Shown here: piece by piece, positions 16,190 through 23,743 of the stretch | Layout of the letters: each line of letters starts with the position of its first letter | Position numbering within the stretch: the first letter of the stretch is position 1 | Assembly (NCBI GenBank): GCA_900545535.1 | Contig: UQZN01000024.1 | Span: forward strand, 1 to 34,361 | DNA length: 34,361 nt | Direction: 5' to 3' | Source of the DNA: an uncultured Phascolarctobacterium sp. | GTDB taxonomy: Bacteria > Bacillota > Negativicutes > Acidaminococcales > Acidaminococcaceae | Notes under the pieces: model-generated | The model's database searches: none | What the model saw: the letters and a program-made list of their open reading frames with translations, nothing else | What the model was told of the DNA's origin: nothing | Translations under genes and position numbers: made by a program

Positions 16190-16214
16190 AGTGCCGGACA
16201 GTATGTCCGGCACT
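16190..16214 (-). terminator. terminator between DUF1292 gene and mltG
   Basis: On the minus strand an 11-bp perfect stem AGTGCCGGACA/TGTCCGGCACT with a 3-nt loop runs into a tail of about five T. It starts nine bases after the DUF1292 stop and should reduce transcription into mltG. Confidence 0.85.
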
Positions 16215-16222
16215 ATAAGTCG

Positions 16223-16570
16223 TTATTCTTCGTCCCAGTCTTCTACGAGTTTTTCGTAAGCAGCTTTTACTTCATCAAACTCTTCGTCAGTAGGAGCCAA
16301 ATAAACCTCTTCGCCGTTTTCATCAAACTCAATGCGGGCGATGATCACATTTTCTTCTTCGTCATCTTCATGCTCATGGCAGTGACAGTCTTCATCTTCA
16401 CATTCGCAGTCTTCCAAATCTATCTGCGCTAAAATTGCGAAGTTTTTCTTGCCTACAGGTACTACCATTTCTTCGCGGAAATACAATTCATTGCCTTCAT
16501 CATCAGTGATAACAACGATTTGTTCTTCTTCCATAGCTTCCATATTTTCTTTATTTTCTGTTTGGTCCAT
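16223..16570 (-). CDS. DUF1292 protein (YrzB family)
   Basis: This strongly acidic 115-residue protein belongs to DUF1292, present between ruvX and mltG in Firmicutes. The core is EEQIVVITDDEGNELYFREEM, then KKNFAILAQIDLE and EEVYLAPTDEEFDEVKAAYEKLVEDWDE. The middle carries an insert with four Cys and three His alternating with Asp and Glu (CECEDEDCHCHEH, about residues 54-66), which could bind a metal ion. Function of the family is unknown. It has its own promoter (16601-16628) and terminator (16190-16214), so it can be made independently of its neighbours. Confidence 0.88.
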   Translation of the reverse strand: MDQTENKENMEAMEEEQIVVITDDEGNELYFREEMVVPVGKKNFAILAQIDLEDCECEDEDCHCHEHEDDEEENVIIARIEFDENGEEVYLAPTDEEFDEVKAAYEKLVEDWDEE

Positions 16571-16600
16571 TACGACACCTCGTTTCTAAATTATATACAT

Positions 16601-16628
16601 TTTATATCATTTACAGTAATGCTGTCAA
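16601..16628 (-). promoter_or_regulatory. promoter of the DUF1292 gene
   Basis: On the minus strand a perfect TTGACA (16623-16628) is followed after 16 bases by TATAAA (16601-16606), about 30 bases before the DUF1292 start. It overlaps only the gap after the AsmA-like gene. Confidence 0.6.
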
Positions 16629-16632
16629 TTTA

Positions 16633-18225
16633 TCATTTTTCACCAAGCCGGGCAGCTAAAAAGCCTTTATCCAGATCAAAGCCCAGCTTACCGTTATCTT
16701 TAACTATGATATTAGTATCAAAGCTGCCGACAGCGGTAGCGATCCTGATATTGGAAAAAGCAAATTTTCCCTGCTGTCTGGTGATCGAACCTTTGATAGA
16801 CCTGAAAGGCAGCATCATATATTTACCTTCCCCGATGCGGAAGCTGCCCGCACCTGTAGCACTGCCTGCATCAGCAGTTCCTATCGCCAGCATTTTAAAT
16901 GACAGCGGACCATCGACCTGCGTTTCCGTAACTACGGAACTGTCGAGGTCTATTCCCTGTATTTCCAGTTTAAAGTCTTTGGTCCTGGTATCTACCTGAC
17001 CATTGACATTGACCTGTCCGGCATAAACATTACCGATCGCGTCCCCGATATTCAGCTTGCCGTCTTTATATAAGAACTTGCCGCTGAGAGCAGTGATATA
17101 AAGGGGATCATAAGCCAGCTTATCCAGTCCAAAGGTACCTTCAGCCTCAGGCTTGTCGATGGTACCCTTGACCTTGCCCAAAGCAGTAACGGCGTCTTTT
17201 AATCCCAGACCCGGGCTCAACGCTTCGATCGCAAAGGACGGCGCATTAACAGTCAGTGCATAAGTCTGTTTTGCTCCGGGCTTCTCGGCATAATAAACAT
17301 TACCCTCCAGGATCACCGTCTGCCCTGCTACTTCCAGGTTCAAACCGGCAAATTTCAAAGCTTCAGTATCTGCCGAAAATTTACCGCTGCCCTTCGTTAC
17401 AGGATAATTGATCAAAGAACCTTTTAATCCGTCGATCGTGCCGTCGATATTCAAAGTCCATTTCCCAGCAGCTTTATCAGCCCTGATCTTCACGTCAGGC
17501 AGATTACCTTCAGTGAGCACGACATCAGCCGCCTGCGGCAAAACATTCAGGATATTCTGCAGCGGCATTTTTTTGACCTCTGCTACGACCGCAGTCGTAC
17601 CTGCATCATTTTGAATATCGGCGATAATATCGCTTTTGCCGTCTTTGACCCGCAAACCGTATTTGATTTTTGGATATTGCTTGAAATTGCCCTGGAACTG
17701 TACCTTATCGAAATCCAGCGGCTTGCCTTCCAGCAGCAGATTAACCTTAGCGTCTTTGATCTCCATCAAGCCGCGGAACTGCGTTGCAGCTGACGCTTTT
17801 TTTACAGTCAGCAGTGCATTGTCCGGCTGCGGTTCTTCGACCTGAAAATTGATGTAATTGACAAGATTCAACCCGTCTTTTTTAGTATAGGCCACAAAAA
17901 ATCTGGGCTTGTCGATCACCACGTCACCAACAGAAGCTCCTGTCCCGCCCTTCAGCAAAGCATCGAACAAATTGACGGATACCGTTGCCGCAGGTATTTC
18001 GGCAAGCGTTTTACCATCCGGTCCTGCCCAAACGACATTTTTAAAAACAACGTCACCCGACCAGTTAGCCTGGATCGTTTCGGCTTTTAAAGTCCCCTGC
18101 AGCGCCGTCTGCTCTTCCAGCAGCTTTTTGGTAAGTTCCTCGGCCGCACGGCCGCCGAATTGGAACAGCAGTACGAAAGCAACTAAAACCAGTGCGACAA
18201 AGCCGATAAATATTTTCTTCGCCAT
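16633..18225 (-). CDS. AsmA/TamB-like envelope protein
   Basis: This 530-residue protein has an N-terminal signal anchor (residues 4-22) followed almost entirely by short beta-strand repeats with alternating hydrophobic residues, in the style of AsmA, YhdP and TamB. Examples are GTLKAETIQANWSGDVVFKN, GLKGSLINYPVTKGSGKFSA and LSGKFLYKDGKLNIGDAIGN. Family members form a hydrophobic groove across the periplasm and are tied to phospholipid transport and outer-membrane homeostasis in diderms. It is inserted between ruvX and DUF1292, which are adjacent in monoderm Firmicutes. The assignment is by repeat style and topology, not by a specific motif, so the exact subfamily is open. Confidence 0.7.
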   Translation of the reverse strand: MAKKIFIGFVALVLVAFVLLFQFGGRAAEELTKKLLEEQTALQGTLKAETIQANWSGDVVFKNVVWAGPDGKTLAEIPAATVSVNLFDALLKGGTGASVGDVVIDKPRFFVAYTKKDGLNLVNYINFQVEEPQPDNALLTVKKASAATQFRGLMEIKDAKVNLLLEGKPLDFDKVQFQGNFKQYPKIKYGLRVKDGKSDIIADIQNDAGTTAVVAEVKKMPLQNILNVLPQAADVVLTEGNLPDVKIRADKAAGKWTLNIDGTIDGLKGSLINYPVTKGSGKFSADTEALKFAGLNLEVAGQTVILEGNVYYAEKPGAKQTYALTVNAPSFAIEALSPGLGLKDAVTALGKVKGTIDKPEAEGTFGLDKLAYDPLYITALSGKFLYKDGKLNIGDAIGNVYAGQVNVNGQVDTRTKDFKLEIQGIDLDSSVVTETQVDGPLSFKMLAIGTADAGSATGAGSFRIGEGKYMMLPFRSIKGSITRQQGKFAFSNIRIATAVGSFDTNIIVKDNGKLGFDLDKGFLAARLGEK

Positions 18226-18229
18226 ACTT

Positions 18230-18658
18230 TCATTCCGTCCTTTTACTTTGTGGACTATCCAGATAATTTTGCAGAATCACCACAGCCGCCATCATATCGA
18301 TGACTTTTTTGCGCTTACTGCGGCGCAGATCAGCATCTATCAAAACTTTTTCAGCGGCAACTGTCGACAAACGCTCGTCCCATAAAACTATTTTAAGCTG
18401 CGGGAACCTTGCGCCGATAACTCTGGCAAAAGCCTCACAGCTCTGTGCGCGTTCGCCTGCACTGCCGTTCATATTTTTAGGATAACCCACCACCATCGTA
18501 TCGACCTCATATTCAGCGATAAGCTCGCCGATACGCTGCAGATCGCGTTCTTCACTGGTGCGACGGATCGTTTCCACCCCATTGGCGATCATCCCCAACA
18601 AATCACTGGCGGCCACGCCGATAGTCCGCGTGCCGACATCCAGAGACATACTTCTCAT
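18230..18658 (-). CDS. ruvX: RuvX/YqgF pre-16S rRNA nuclease (putative Holliday junction resolvase)
   Basis: This RNase H-fold protein matures the 5' end of 16S rRNA in E. coli; a role in Holliday junction resolution was proposed from its fold. The 142-residue sequence has the family motifs LDVGTRTIGVAASD with the first catalytic Asp, VVGYPKNMNGS, and LWDERLST with the second acidic pair, followed by DMMAAVVILQNYL. GGGGAG lies eight bases before ATG 18658. An ATG at 18649 would also give a normal protein. It sits between ireB and the AsmA-like gene in the same operon. Confidence 0.93.
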   Translation of the reverse strand: MRSMSLDVGTRTIGVAASDLLGMIANGVETIRRTSEERDLQRIGELIAEYEVDTMVVGYPKNMNGSAGERAQSCEAFARVIGARFPQLKIVLWDERLSTVAAEKVLIDADLRRSKRKKVIDMMAAVVILQNYLDSPQSKRTE

Positions 18659-18677
18659 GTAAGCAGCTCTCCCCGTC

Positions 18678-18938
18678 CTATTTTACGTTTTTTTCCAAAT
18701 ATTTTACTACCAGCTCTTCAATCAGCTCATAGCGTTCAAAACGGCGCAGCTTTGTACGTGCGTCGTCATGACTGGTGATATATGTAGGATCGCCGCTGAG
18801 CAGATAACCTACGAGCTGATCGATCGGATTATAGCCTTTTTCTTCCAGCGCTTTGCATACCTCGCTGATTGTTTGCGAGACGTCTTTATTTTCATTGTTG
18901 CGTTTGAACATCATTGTTTCCTGTGATACCTGAGTCAT
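18678..18938 (-). CDS. ireB: IreB family regulatory phosphoprotein
   Basis: IreB (DUF965, YrzL) is a small substrate of the PASTA kinase IreK in Enterococcus, where phosphorylation of N-terminal Thr residues affects cephalosporin resistance. The 86-residue protein keeps the family core ETMMFK, ALEEKGYNPIDQLVGYLLSG and DPTYITSHDDAR, followed by a charged helix. The Thr before MMF is conserved. No PASTA kinase gene is in the window. The position between alaS and ruvX is the Firmicutes standard. AAGGAGG precedes the ATG by about nine bases. Confidence 0.95.
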   Translation of the reverse strand: MTQVSQETMMFKRNNENKDVSQTISEVCKALEEKGYNPIDQLVGYLLSGDPTYITSHDDARTKLRRFERYELIEELVVKYLEKNVK

Positions 18939-19002
18939 CGTTGATCCCTCCTTAATTGCAGAACTCCCCTGTCTGGCAACCGTTTAATATAGATACATTA
19001 CT

Positions 19003-19011
19003 ATTGTAGCA
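19003..19011 (-). promoter_or_regulatory. extended -10 promoter of the ireB operon
   Basis: On the minus strand TGC-TACAAT (-10 hexamer 19003-19008, TGC at 19009-19011) lies about 65 bases before ireB and beyond the alaS terminator. The -35 region is T-rich without a clear hexamer. Confidence 0.55.
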
Positions 19012-19050
19012 TACCTTAGAACAAAAAAATACAAAATAACTGTGAACTTG

Positions 19051-19081
19051 TATAAATAAAGGCCGAGAATATTCTCGGCCT
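19051..19081 (-). terminator. terminator after alaS
   Basis: A palindromic stem AGGCCGAGAA/TTCTCGGCCT (19060-19081) is followed on the minus strand by a T-rich tail. It lies about 20 bases after the alaS stop codon and separates it from the ireB operon. Confidence 0.8.
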
Positions 19082-19100
19082 CTAAACTTTTGCGTAATCT

Positions 19101-21728
19101 TTATTCTTTTACCTGTGCCTCGATAATGCCCCAGGCAGCTTCTAATGCTTCTCCCAGTTTGGCAGCGTCTTTGCCGCCGGCCTGCGCCATATCAGGACGG
19201 CCACCGCCGCCGCCGCCGCAGATACGGGCAACCTCTTTAACGATGTTGCCTGCATGGATACCTTTAGCAACAGCCTCTTTGGCTGCCATTGTCAGAATAC
19301 TGATCTTACCGTCTGCAAAAACGGAAGCCAGCACAACAACGCCGCCGACCTTATCACGCATTTGGTCGCCCAGATTGCGCATCGCTTCGATATTATCGAC
19401 ACTGACCTGCTGTACCAACGCTTTTACGCCTTTGATGTCACGAATCTGACTGTCAACATCGCTGACCTGAGCTTTGGCAATTTTATCAGCCAGTTCAGCA
19501 GCTTTTTGCTCGGCAGCTTTCAGTTCGCCCTGCAGCGCCGTCAAGCGTACCGGTACATCAGCCACACGGCATTTCAGGCAGCCTGCCAGTCCTTTTACCA
19601 TAGCTTCCATTTCGTTGACATGGGCTACGGCGCCATGACCGGTCACAGCTTCGATACGGCGCACGCCGGCACCGGTGCTGGACTCGGAAATGATCTTGAA
19701 CATACCGATCTGCGCAGTATTGGTAACATGCACGCCGCCGCAGAATTCCATCGAAAAGCCAGGTACCGTAACGACTCGTACGATATCGCCGTATTTTTCG
19801 CCAAACAACGCCATAGCACCGCGTTTTTTGGCTTCTTCGATCGGCAGTTCTTCAATAGTAACGCCTTTAGCGGCTAAAATCTCTTCATTAACAATAGCTT
19901 CGACGCGGCGCAGTTCTTCTTCCGTTACCGGCGAGAAATGTGAAAAGTCGAAACGCAGACGGTCGGGACCGACATAACTGCCTGCCTGATTGACATGACC
20001 GCCCAAAACAGTTTTCAGGGCTGCATGCAGCAAATGTGTCGCCGTATGGTTACGGGCAATATCGCTCTTGCGGCAGCTGTTTACTGCATAGGTTACTTCA
20101 TCGCCCACATTAACAGTGCCTTCAACGACACGGCCGAGGTGGATCGTAGCGCCGTCCGGCAGCTTTTTAGTATTTTCTACTTCGATCACACCGGTAGGAG
20201 CGGTGATACGGCCCAAATCGCCTAACTGTCCGCCGCCTTCGGCATGAAAAGCAGTAACGTCAAGAATAACGGCAACGTCTTTGCCGTCTTCGGCATTTTC
20301 GATCGGCTGGGCATCATGGGCCGGATACAGCATCACGATCTTGCCGCTGCCGGCAGCTTCGTCGACCTTCAGGGCAGCAATATCAATGCCGCGTGTGTTA
20401 TAGATGACCGGACGGCCTGCTTTATCGTCACGGGCTTCACGTGCCATTTTACGCTGTACCTCAAGCGCGGCGTCAAAGCCTGCTTTATCCATCGTCATAC
20501 CGTTTTCTTCCAAGATCTCAGCCGTCAGTTCCCAGGGGAAGCCAAAGGTATCATTCAGTTTGAAAGCGGTGGCACCGTCCAGCTCAGTCGCCCCGGCAGC
20601 CTCCAGTTTCACGATCTCATCATTCAGCAATTCGCAGCCCTGGCGCAGAGTCCGCAGGAAGCTGGTTTCTTCCATTTCGATAACTTTTTGGATATATTCG
20701 CGTTTTTCCACCAAATTAGGATATACATGGCCGTACATTTCGATGACTACATCTACGGCACCAGCCAGGAACATCTTATCGATACCGATCAAACGTCCGT
20801 GACGTACGGCACGGCGCAGAATACGACGCAAAACATAACCACGGCCTTCATTAGACGGCAGGATACCGTCCGCGATCATAAATGTCATACTGCGGGCATG
20901 GTCAGCAATGACCTTCAGGGAAATATCCGTTTTTTTATCTTTGCCATATTCCACAGCAGCTACTTGAGCTGCATATTCAATGATCGGGAAAATCAAATCG
21001 GTTTCAAAATTAGACGGTTTTTCCTGCAATACGGAAGCCAGACGCTCAAGGCCGGCACCGGTATCGATGTTTTTATTGGTCAGCGGCGTATAAGTGCCGT
21101 CTTCATTCTGATTATACTGGGTAAAGACCAGATTCCAGATTTCCAGGAAACGGTCACAGTCACAGCCGACAGCACAGGTATCTTTGCCGCAGCCGCGTTC
21201 TTCACCCAGATCGACATGGATCTCGGAACAGGGACCGCAGGGACCGCTGCCGATCTCCCAGAAGTTTTCTTCCAAACGTACGATGCGTTCTTCCGGCAGG
21301 CCGACAACATTATGCCAGATGTCAAAAGCCTCATCGTCTTCAGTATGGATAGTGATCCACAGCTTATCAGCGGGGATACCCAGTTCTTTAGTAATAAATT
21401 CCCAGCTCCAGGGAATGATCTCTTTTTTGAAATAATCGCCGAAAGAGAAATTGCCCAGCATTTCAAAATAGGTATGGTGGCGGGCAGTACGGCCCACGTT
21501 TTCGATATCGCCGGTACGCACGCACTTTTGGCAGGTCGCGATACGTGGAGAAGGCGGTTTCATCTTGCCCGTAAAAAAGGGTTTGAAAGGAGCCATACCG
21601 GCGCCAATCAAGAGCAGCGTCGGGTCATCCTGAGGAATGAGTGACGCGCTGGGCAGGATCAAATGTCCTCTATCTTCGAAGAATTTTAAAAATTTCTCAC
21701 GAATTTCATTACCAGTCATGTACTTCAT
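19101..21728 (-). CDS. alaS: alanine--tRNA ligase
   Basis: AlaRS charges tRNA-Ala and edits mischarged Ser and Gly. The 875-residue length matches the bacterial enzyme. The class II aminoacylation domain includes ARHHTYFEMLGNFSFGDYF and SGPCGPCSEIHVDLG. The editing domain has the metal-binding pair HTATHLLHA at about residue 560 and the later MEFCGGVHV. The C-terminal domain ends with a glycine-rich GGGGGGRPDMAQAGG (DHHA1). It has its own promoter at 21773-21801 and terminator at 19051-19081. No T-box leader elements (such as the GGGTGGNACCGCG core) are visible upstream. Confidence 0.98.
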   Translation of the reverse strand: MKYMTGNEIREKFLKFFEDRGHLILPSASLIPQDDPTLLLIGAGMAPFKPFFTGKMKPPSPRIATCQKCVRTGDIENVGRTARHHTYFEMLGNFSFGDYFKKEIIPWSWEFITKELGIPADKLWITIHTEDDEAFDIWHNVVGLPEERIVRLEENFWEIGSGPCGPCSEIHVDLGEERGCGKDTCAVGCDCDRFLEIWNLVFTQYNQNEDGTYTPLTNKNIDTGAGLERLASVLQEKPSNFETDLIFPIIEYAAQVAAVEYGKDKKTDISLKVIADHARSMTFMIADGILPSNEGRGYVLRRILRRAVRHGRLIGIDKMFLAGAVDVVIEMYGHVYPNLVEKREYIQKVIEMEETSFLRTLRQGCELLNDEIVKLEAAGATELDGATAFKLNDTFGFPWELTAEILEENGMTMDKAGFDAALEVQRKMAREARDDKAGRPVIYNTRGIDIAALKVDEAAGSGKIVMLYPAHDAQPIENAEDGKDVAVILDVTAFHAEGGGQLGDLGRITAPTGVIEVENTKKLPDGATIHLGRVVEGTVNVGDEVTYAVNSCRKSDIARNHTATHLLHAALKTVLGGHVNQAGSYVGPDRLRFDFSHFSPVTEEELRRVEAIVNEEILAAKGVTIEELPIEEAKKRGAMALFGEKYGDIVRVVTVPGFSMEFCGGVHVTNTAQIGMFKIISESSTGAGVRRIEAVTGHGAVAHVNEMEAMVKGLAGCLKCRVADVPVRLTALQGELKAAEQKAAELADKIAKAQVSDVDSQIRDIKGVKALVQQVSVDNIEAMRNLGDQMRDKVGGVVVLASVFADGKISILTMAAKEAVAKGIHAGNIVKEVARICGGGGGGRPDMAQAGGKDAAKLGEALEAAWGIIEAQVKE

Positions 21729-21772
21729 AATCGTTTTATCGCTCCTTTAAAGTCGAAACATCATAATAAAAA

Positions 21773-21801
21773 ATTATATAAAAATTAACGGCTAAAGTCA
21801 A
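21773..21801 (-). promoter_or_regulatory. alaS promoter
   Basis: On the minus strand TTGACT (21796-21801), a 17-nt spacer and TATAAT (21773-21778) form a near-consensus sigma-A promoter. It is about 45 bases before the alaS ATG and downstream of the small-RNA terminator, so alaS does not depend on the upstream unit. Confidence 0.8.
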
Positions 21802-21852
21802 TTAAACTGACAAAGTATACACTCTTTTGCCGATAATTGACCTGAACGGATA

Positions 21853-21882
21853 TAAAAAAGCCGTAAGCAGAAACTTACGGCT
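21853..21882 (-). terminator. terminator of the candidate small RNA
   Basis: On the minus strand a perfect 9-bp stem AGCCGTAAG/CTTACGGCT with a 6-nt loop is followed by six T. Confidence 0.9.
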
Positions 21883-21924
21883 CCACGCCAAGTATTTCAG
21901 GAGGACACCCAAAACTTTCGGCAC
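21854..21924 (-). ncRNA. candidate small RNA upstream of alaS
   Basis: A promoter (TTGACT at 21953-21958, 17-nt spacer, TATAAT at 21930-21935) is followed by about 70 bases that end in a strong terminator. The first part can fold into an imperfect hairpin: GCC and AAG pair with CTT and GGC around an inner TTTTGGG/CCTGAAA stem with loop TGTCCT. The segment TCCTCC, complementary to a Shine-Dalgarno site, lies at that loop. No open reading frame of useful size exists in it, and alaS has a separate promoter downstream. I do not recognise a known riboswitch or RNA family. It could be a trans-acting regulator, but this is inference. Confidence 0.6.
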
Positions 21925-21929
21925 TATCA

Positions 21930-21958
21930 ATTATAGATGTAAATTTACACAAAGTCAA
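21930..21958 (-). promoter_or_regulatory. promoter of the candidate small RNA
   Basis: TTGACT (21953-21958) and TATAAT (21930-21935) on the minus strand are separated by exactly 17 bases, matching the alaS promoter in strength. The first purine at the right distance is near 21924. Confidence 0.75.
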
Positions 21959-22027
21959 TATCTGCATAGATTTTTAGTTTTTATTGTAAGTAGCTGTTTT
22001 TTATTACAGCAAACAACGGCAGTCTGC

Positions 22028-23152
22028 TTATTGTTGTCCAGCGATCCGAATAATCTCTGTCACCCAGCGGGCACAATCGTATAAATCACACTCACGCAGA
22101 TATTCTTCCGTTGTATGCACCTTGCTCATACCGGTCGCCAGAAGTATACAGGGCAAACCGTAGCCACAGAGGAAATTTCCATCGCTGCAGCCGCCTGTTT
22201 TCGTCAATTCAAACGGCAATTGCAGATTACCTGCGGCCTGCTTCGCCAGCAAGACAGCGGCATGGTCCTCCGCCACATGAACTGCTGGACTGCCTTCCAC
22301 CGGCTCGACCTCTAACATACCGCCGCCGGCTTCCACCACTTCCCTGATACGACTGATCGTTGCATCCTTCAGCCGTTCCAGCTTCTCCGGATCCATGCAG
22401 CGCATATCGATCACAAACCTTGCCTGTTCCGCAACGATATTAGTTGCCGCACCGCCTTCGATCTGGCCTACGTTTAATGTTGTTTCTTCATCTAATCTTC
22501 CGTATGCAGGCAGCGCCGCCAGTGCCTTAGCCGCCAGCATAATAGCATTGATGCCTTTTTCCGGCTCGATACCGGCATGAGCCGACTTGCCCCTGACTGT
22601 AAAATAAATATCAAACAGCCGCGGCGCCGCATTGGTAACGATACCGGGCGCACCGCCAATATCCAGACAATAGCCAAGATCAGCCTTAATGTCGGCAGGA
22701 TCAAGATTGACCACGCCCAAACAGCCTATCTCCTCGGCGATCGTAAAGCACAGCTGGATGTCGCCATGGGGGATATTCTGCTCCTGCACAGTCCGCACCG
22801 CTTCCAGCGCAGCCGCAATACCTACTTTATCATCACCGCCCAGGGTCGTGGTTCCGTCCGAATACAAAACGCCGTCCCTGCGTACTACCTTGGTACCCGT
22901 AGTCGGCGGTACCGAATCCATATGCGCTTCAAAAAACAGCCGGGTCGCGCCCTGCACATTGCCTGGCAAAAAAGCCCATACATTGCCGGTCGTCCCGCCG
23001 ATCTTACTGCCGGCGTCATCAACTTTTACTTCCAGTCCCATGGCCTGCAGCTTGTGCACCAGCAGTTCTGCCTCTGCTTTTTCATCTTTACTGGGGCAAG
23101 GCACCCCGACCAGTTCTATAAATTCATTTAAAAGCCTGTCTTTGTTGATCAT
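22028..23152 (-). CDS. M20 family metallopeptidase (PepT-like)
   Basis: This is a cytoplasmic di-zinc aminopeptidase or amidohydrolase related to tripeptidase T and B. subtilis YqjE. Metal and catalytic residues are visible: His77 and Asp79 in EAHMDS, Asp107 in LGGDDKVG, Glu140-Glu141 in IAEEIG, Asp in YCLDIGG, and a final His in KVHTTEEY. The dimerisation domain lies in the middle, with SAHAGIEPEKGINAI. The 374-residue length is usual. ATG 23152 is eight bases after GAGGGG and is preferred over the adjacent GTG. It stands alone. The true peptide substrate is unknown. Confidence 0.9.
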   Translation of the reverse strand: MINKDRLLNEFIELVGVPCPSKDEKAEAELLVHKLQAMGLEVKVDDAGSKIGGTTGNVWAFLPGNVQGATRLFFEAHMDSVPPTTGTKVVRRDGVLYSDGTTTLGGDDKVGIAAALEAVRTVQEQNIPHGDIQLCFTIAEEIGCLGVVNLDPADIKADLGYCLDIGGAPGIVTNAAPRLFDIYFTVRGKSAHAGIEPEKGINAIMLAAKALAALPAYGRLDEETTLNVGQIEGGAATNIVAEQARFVIDMRCMDPEKLERLKDATISRIREVVEAGGGMLEVEPVEGSPAVHVAEDHAAVLLAKQAAGNLQLPFELTKTGGCSDGNFLCGYGLPCILLATGMSKVHTTEEYLRECDLYDCARWVTEIIRIAGQQ

Positions 23153-23185
23153 CACGTTTACCCCTCACTTCACAAGATATTACAT

Positions 23186-23211
23186 ATTATAACACTGGCC
23201 GCCTCAGCCAG
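23186..23211 (-). promoter_or_regulatory. promoter and possible operator of the M20 peptidase
   Basis: On the minus strand TGT-TATAAT (-10 at 23186-23191) lies about 35 bases before the start. The -35 is poor, and an inverted repeat CTGGC/GCCAG with a 7-base centre (23195-23211) covers the spacer, which could be a regulator site. Confidence 0.45.
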
Positions 23212-23237
23212 CCACTTTTATAATTTACCAAATAAAA

Positions 23238-23261
23238 AAGAGCAGGGACTTTATCCTTGCT
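23238..23261 (-). terminator. terminator of the small unknown gene
   Basis: On the minus strand GAGCAAGG/CCCTGCTC pairs into a hairpin followed by six T. The stop codon of the gene lies inside the hairpin. Confidence 0.75.
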
Positions 23262-23487
23262 CCTGGTCAAGATACTCTTTAATGATCTCTGCGGCGGCTT
23301 CCGGCGTGATATCACTGCACAGGCCAGCATCATTCAAGATCGCCTGCAGGCTCCTGCTTTGCTGATAGTCAAAATACTGCCATTTCAGAGTGCGGCTGCT
23401 CCACATCTCCAAGCCCTCTTTTAAGTCATCATAGCGCAGTAAAAAGAACCATTTATGATCGTGGGAAGTTACTTTTTTATAAAACAT
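23251..23487 (-). CDS. hypothetical protein, 78 residues
   Basis: I do not recognise this protein. From ATG 23487, three bases after GGAGGGAG, it reads MFYKKVTSHDHKWFFLLRYD, then a middle rich in aromatic residues (LEMWSSRTLKWQYFDYQQ) and an acidic C-terminal helix (ITPEAAAEIIKEYLDQE). It has no signal peptide or membrane segment. It is monocistronic, with the G7-spacer promoter at 23515-23542 and a terminator that overlaps its stop codon, so it is a self-contained expression unit. The good ribosome site, promoter and terminator support a real gene. Confidence 0.7.
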   Translation of the reverse strand: MFYKKVTSHDHKWFFLLRYDDLKEGLEMWSSRTLKWQYFDYQQSRSLQAILNDAGLCSDITPEAAAEIIKEYLDQEQG

Positions 23488-23514
23488 TTTCTCCCTCCGT
23501 TCCCCTCCGTCCTT

Positions 23515-23542
23515 ATTATAGCACAAGAGTACCCCCCCACAA
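23515..23542 (-). promoter_or_regulatory. G7-spacer promoter (copy 2)
   Basis: On the minus strand TTGTGG (23537-23542), a 16-nt spacer with seven consecutive G and TGC-TATAAT (23515-23520) form a promoter almost identical to that at 171-198. It is about 30 bases before the start of the 78-residue gene. Confidence 0.65.
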
Positions 23543-23643
23543 GACATTCAAGAACTTTTTCTCGTCGCCTGACGCTGCGTTTTTGCTCGTACGTTTTGCC
23601 AGTCGTCCTGTTCGAAAAAATAACAGCTTTTCAGATAAATAGC

Positions 23644-23671
23644 TTGGCAAATAACAAAAATGTGATACAAT
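23644..23671 (+). promoter_or_regulatory. promoter of yhdT-panF
   Basis: TTGGCA (23644-23649), a 16-nt spacer and an extended TGA-TACAAT (23666-23671) lie about 70 bases before yhdT. Confidence 0.6.
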
Positions 23672-23743
23672 AATAGCGATAAATCCCGCAGACCGGACCG
23701 TTTACTGTTTTTATTTTGGCCGATACTGCAGAAGGAGCAAAAA

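Noticed and set aside
20244..21644. Long plus-strand open frame of 466 codons opposite alaS
   Set aside because: It is antisense to the fully conserved alaS gene, has no ribosome site and no recognisable domain; long open frames opposite GC-biased codons are expected.
21993..22010. Hairpin GCTGT/ACAGC after the M20 peptidase as terminator
   Set aside because: Only five base pairs with an AT-rich loop and no T-run after it on the minus strand.
21729..22027. T-box or other amino-acid-responsive leader for alaS
   Set aside because: No T-box core or specifier loop is visible, and alaS has a promoter only about 45 bases before its start, too short for such a leader.
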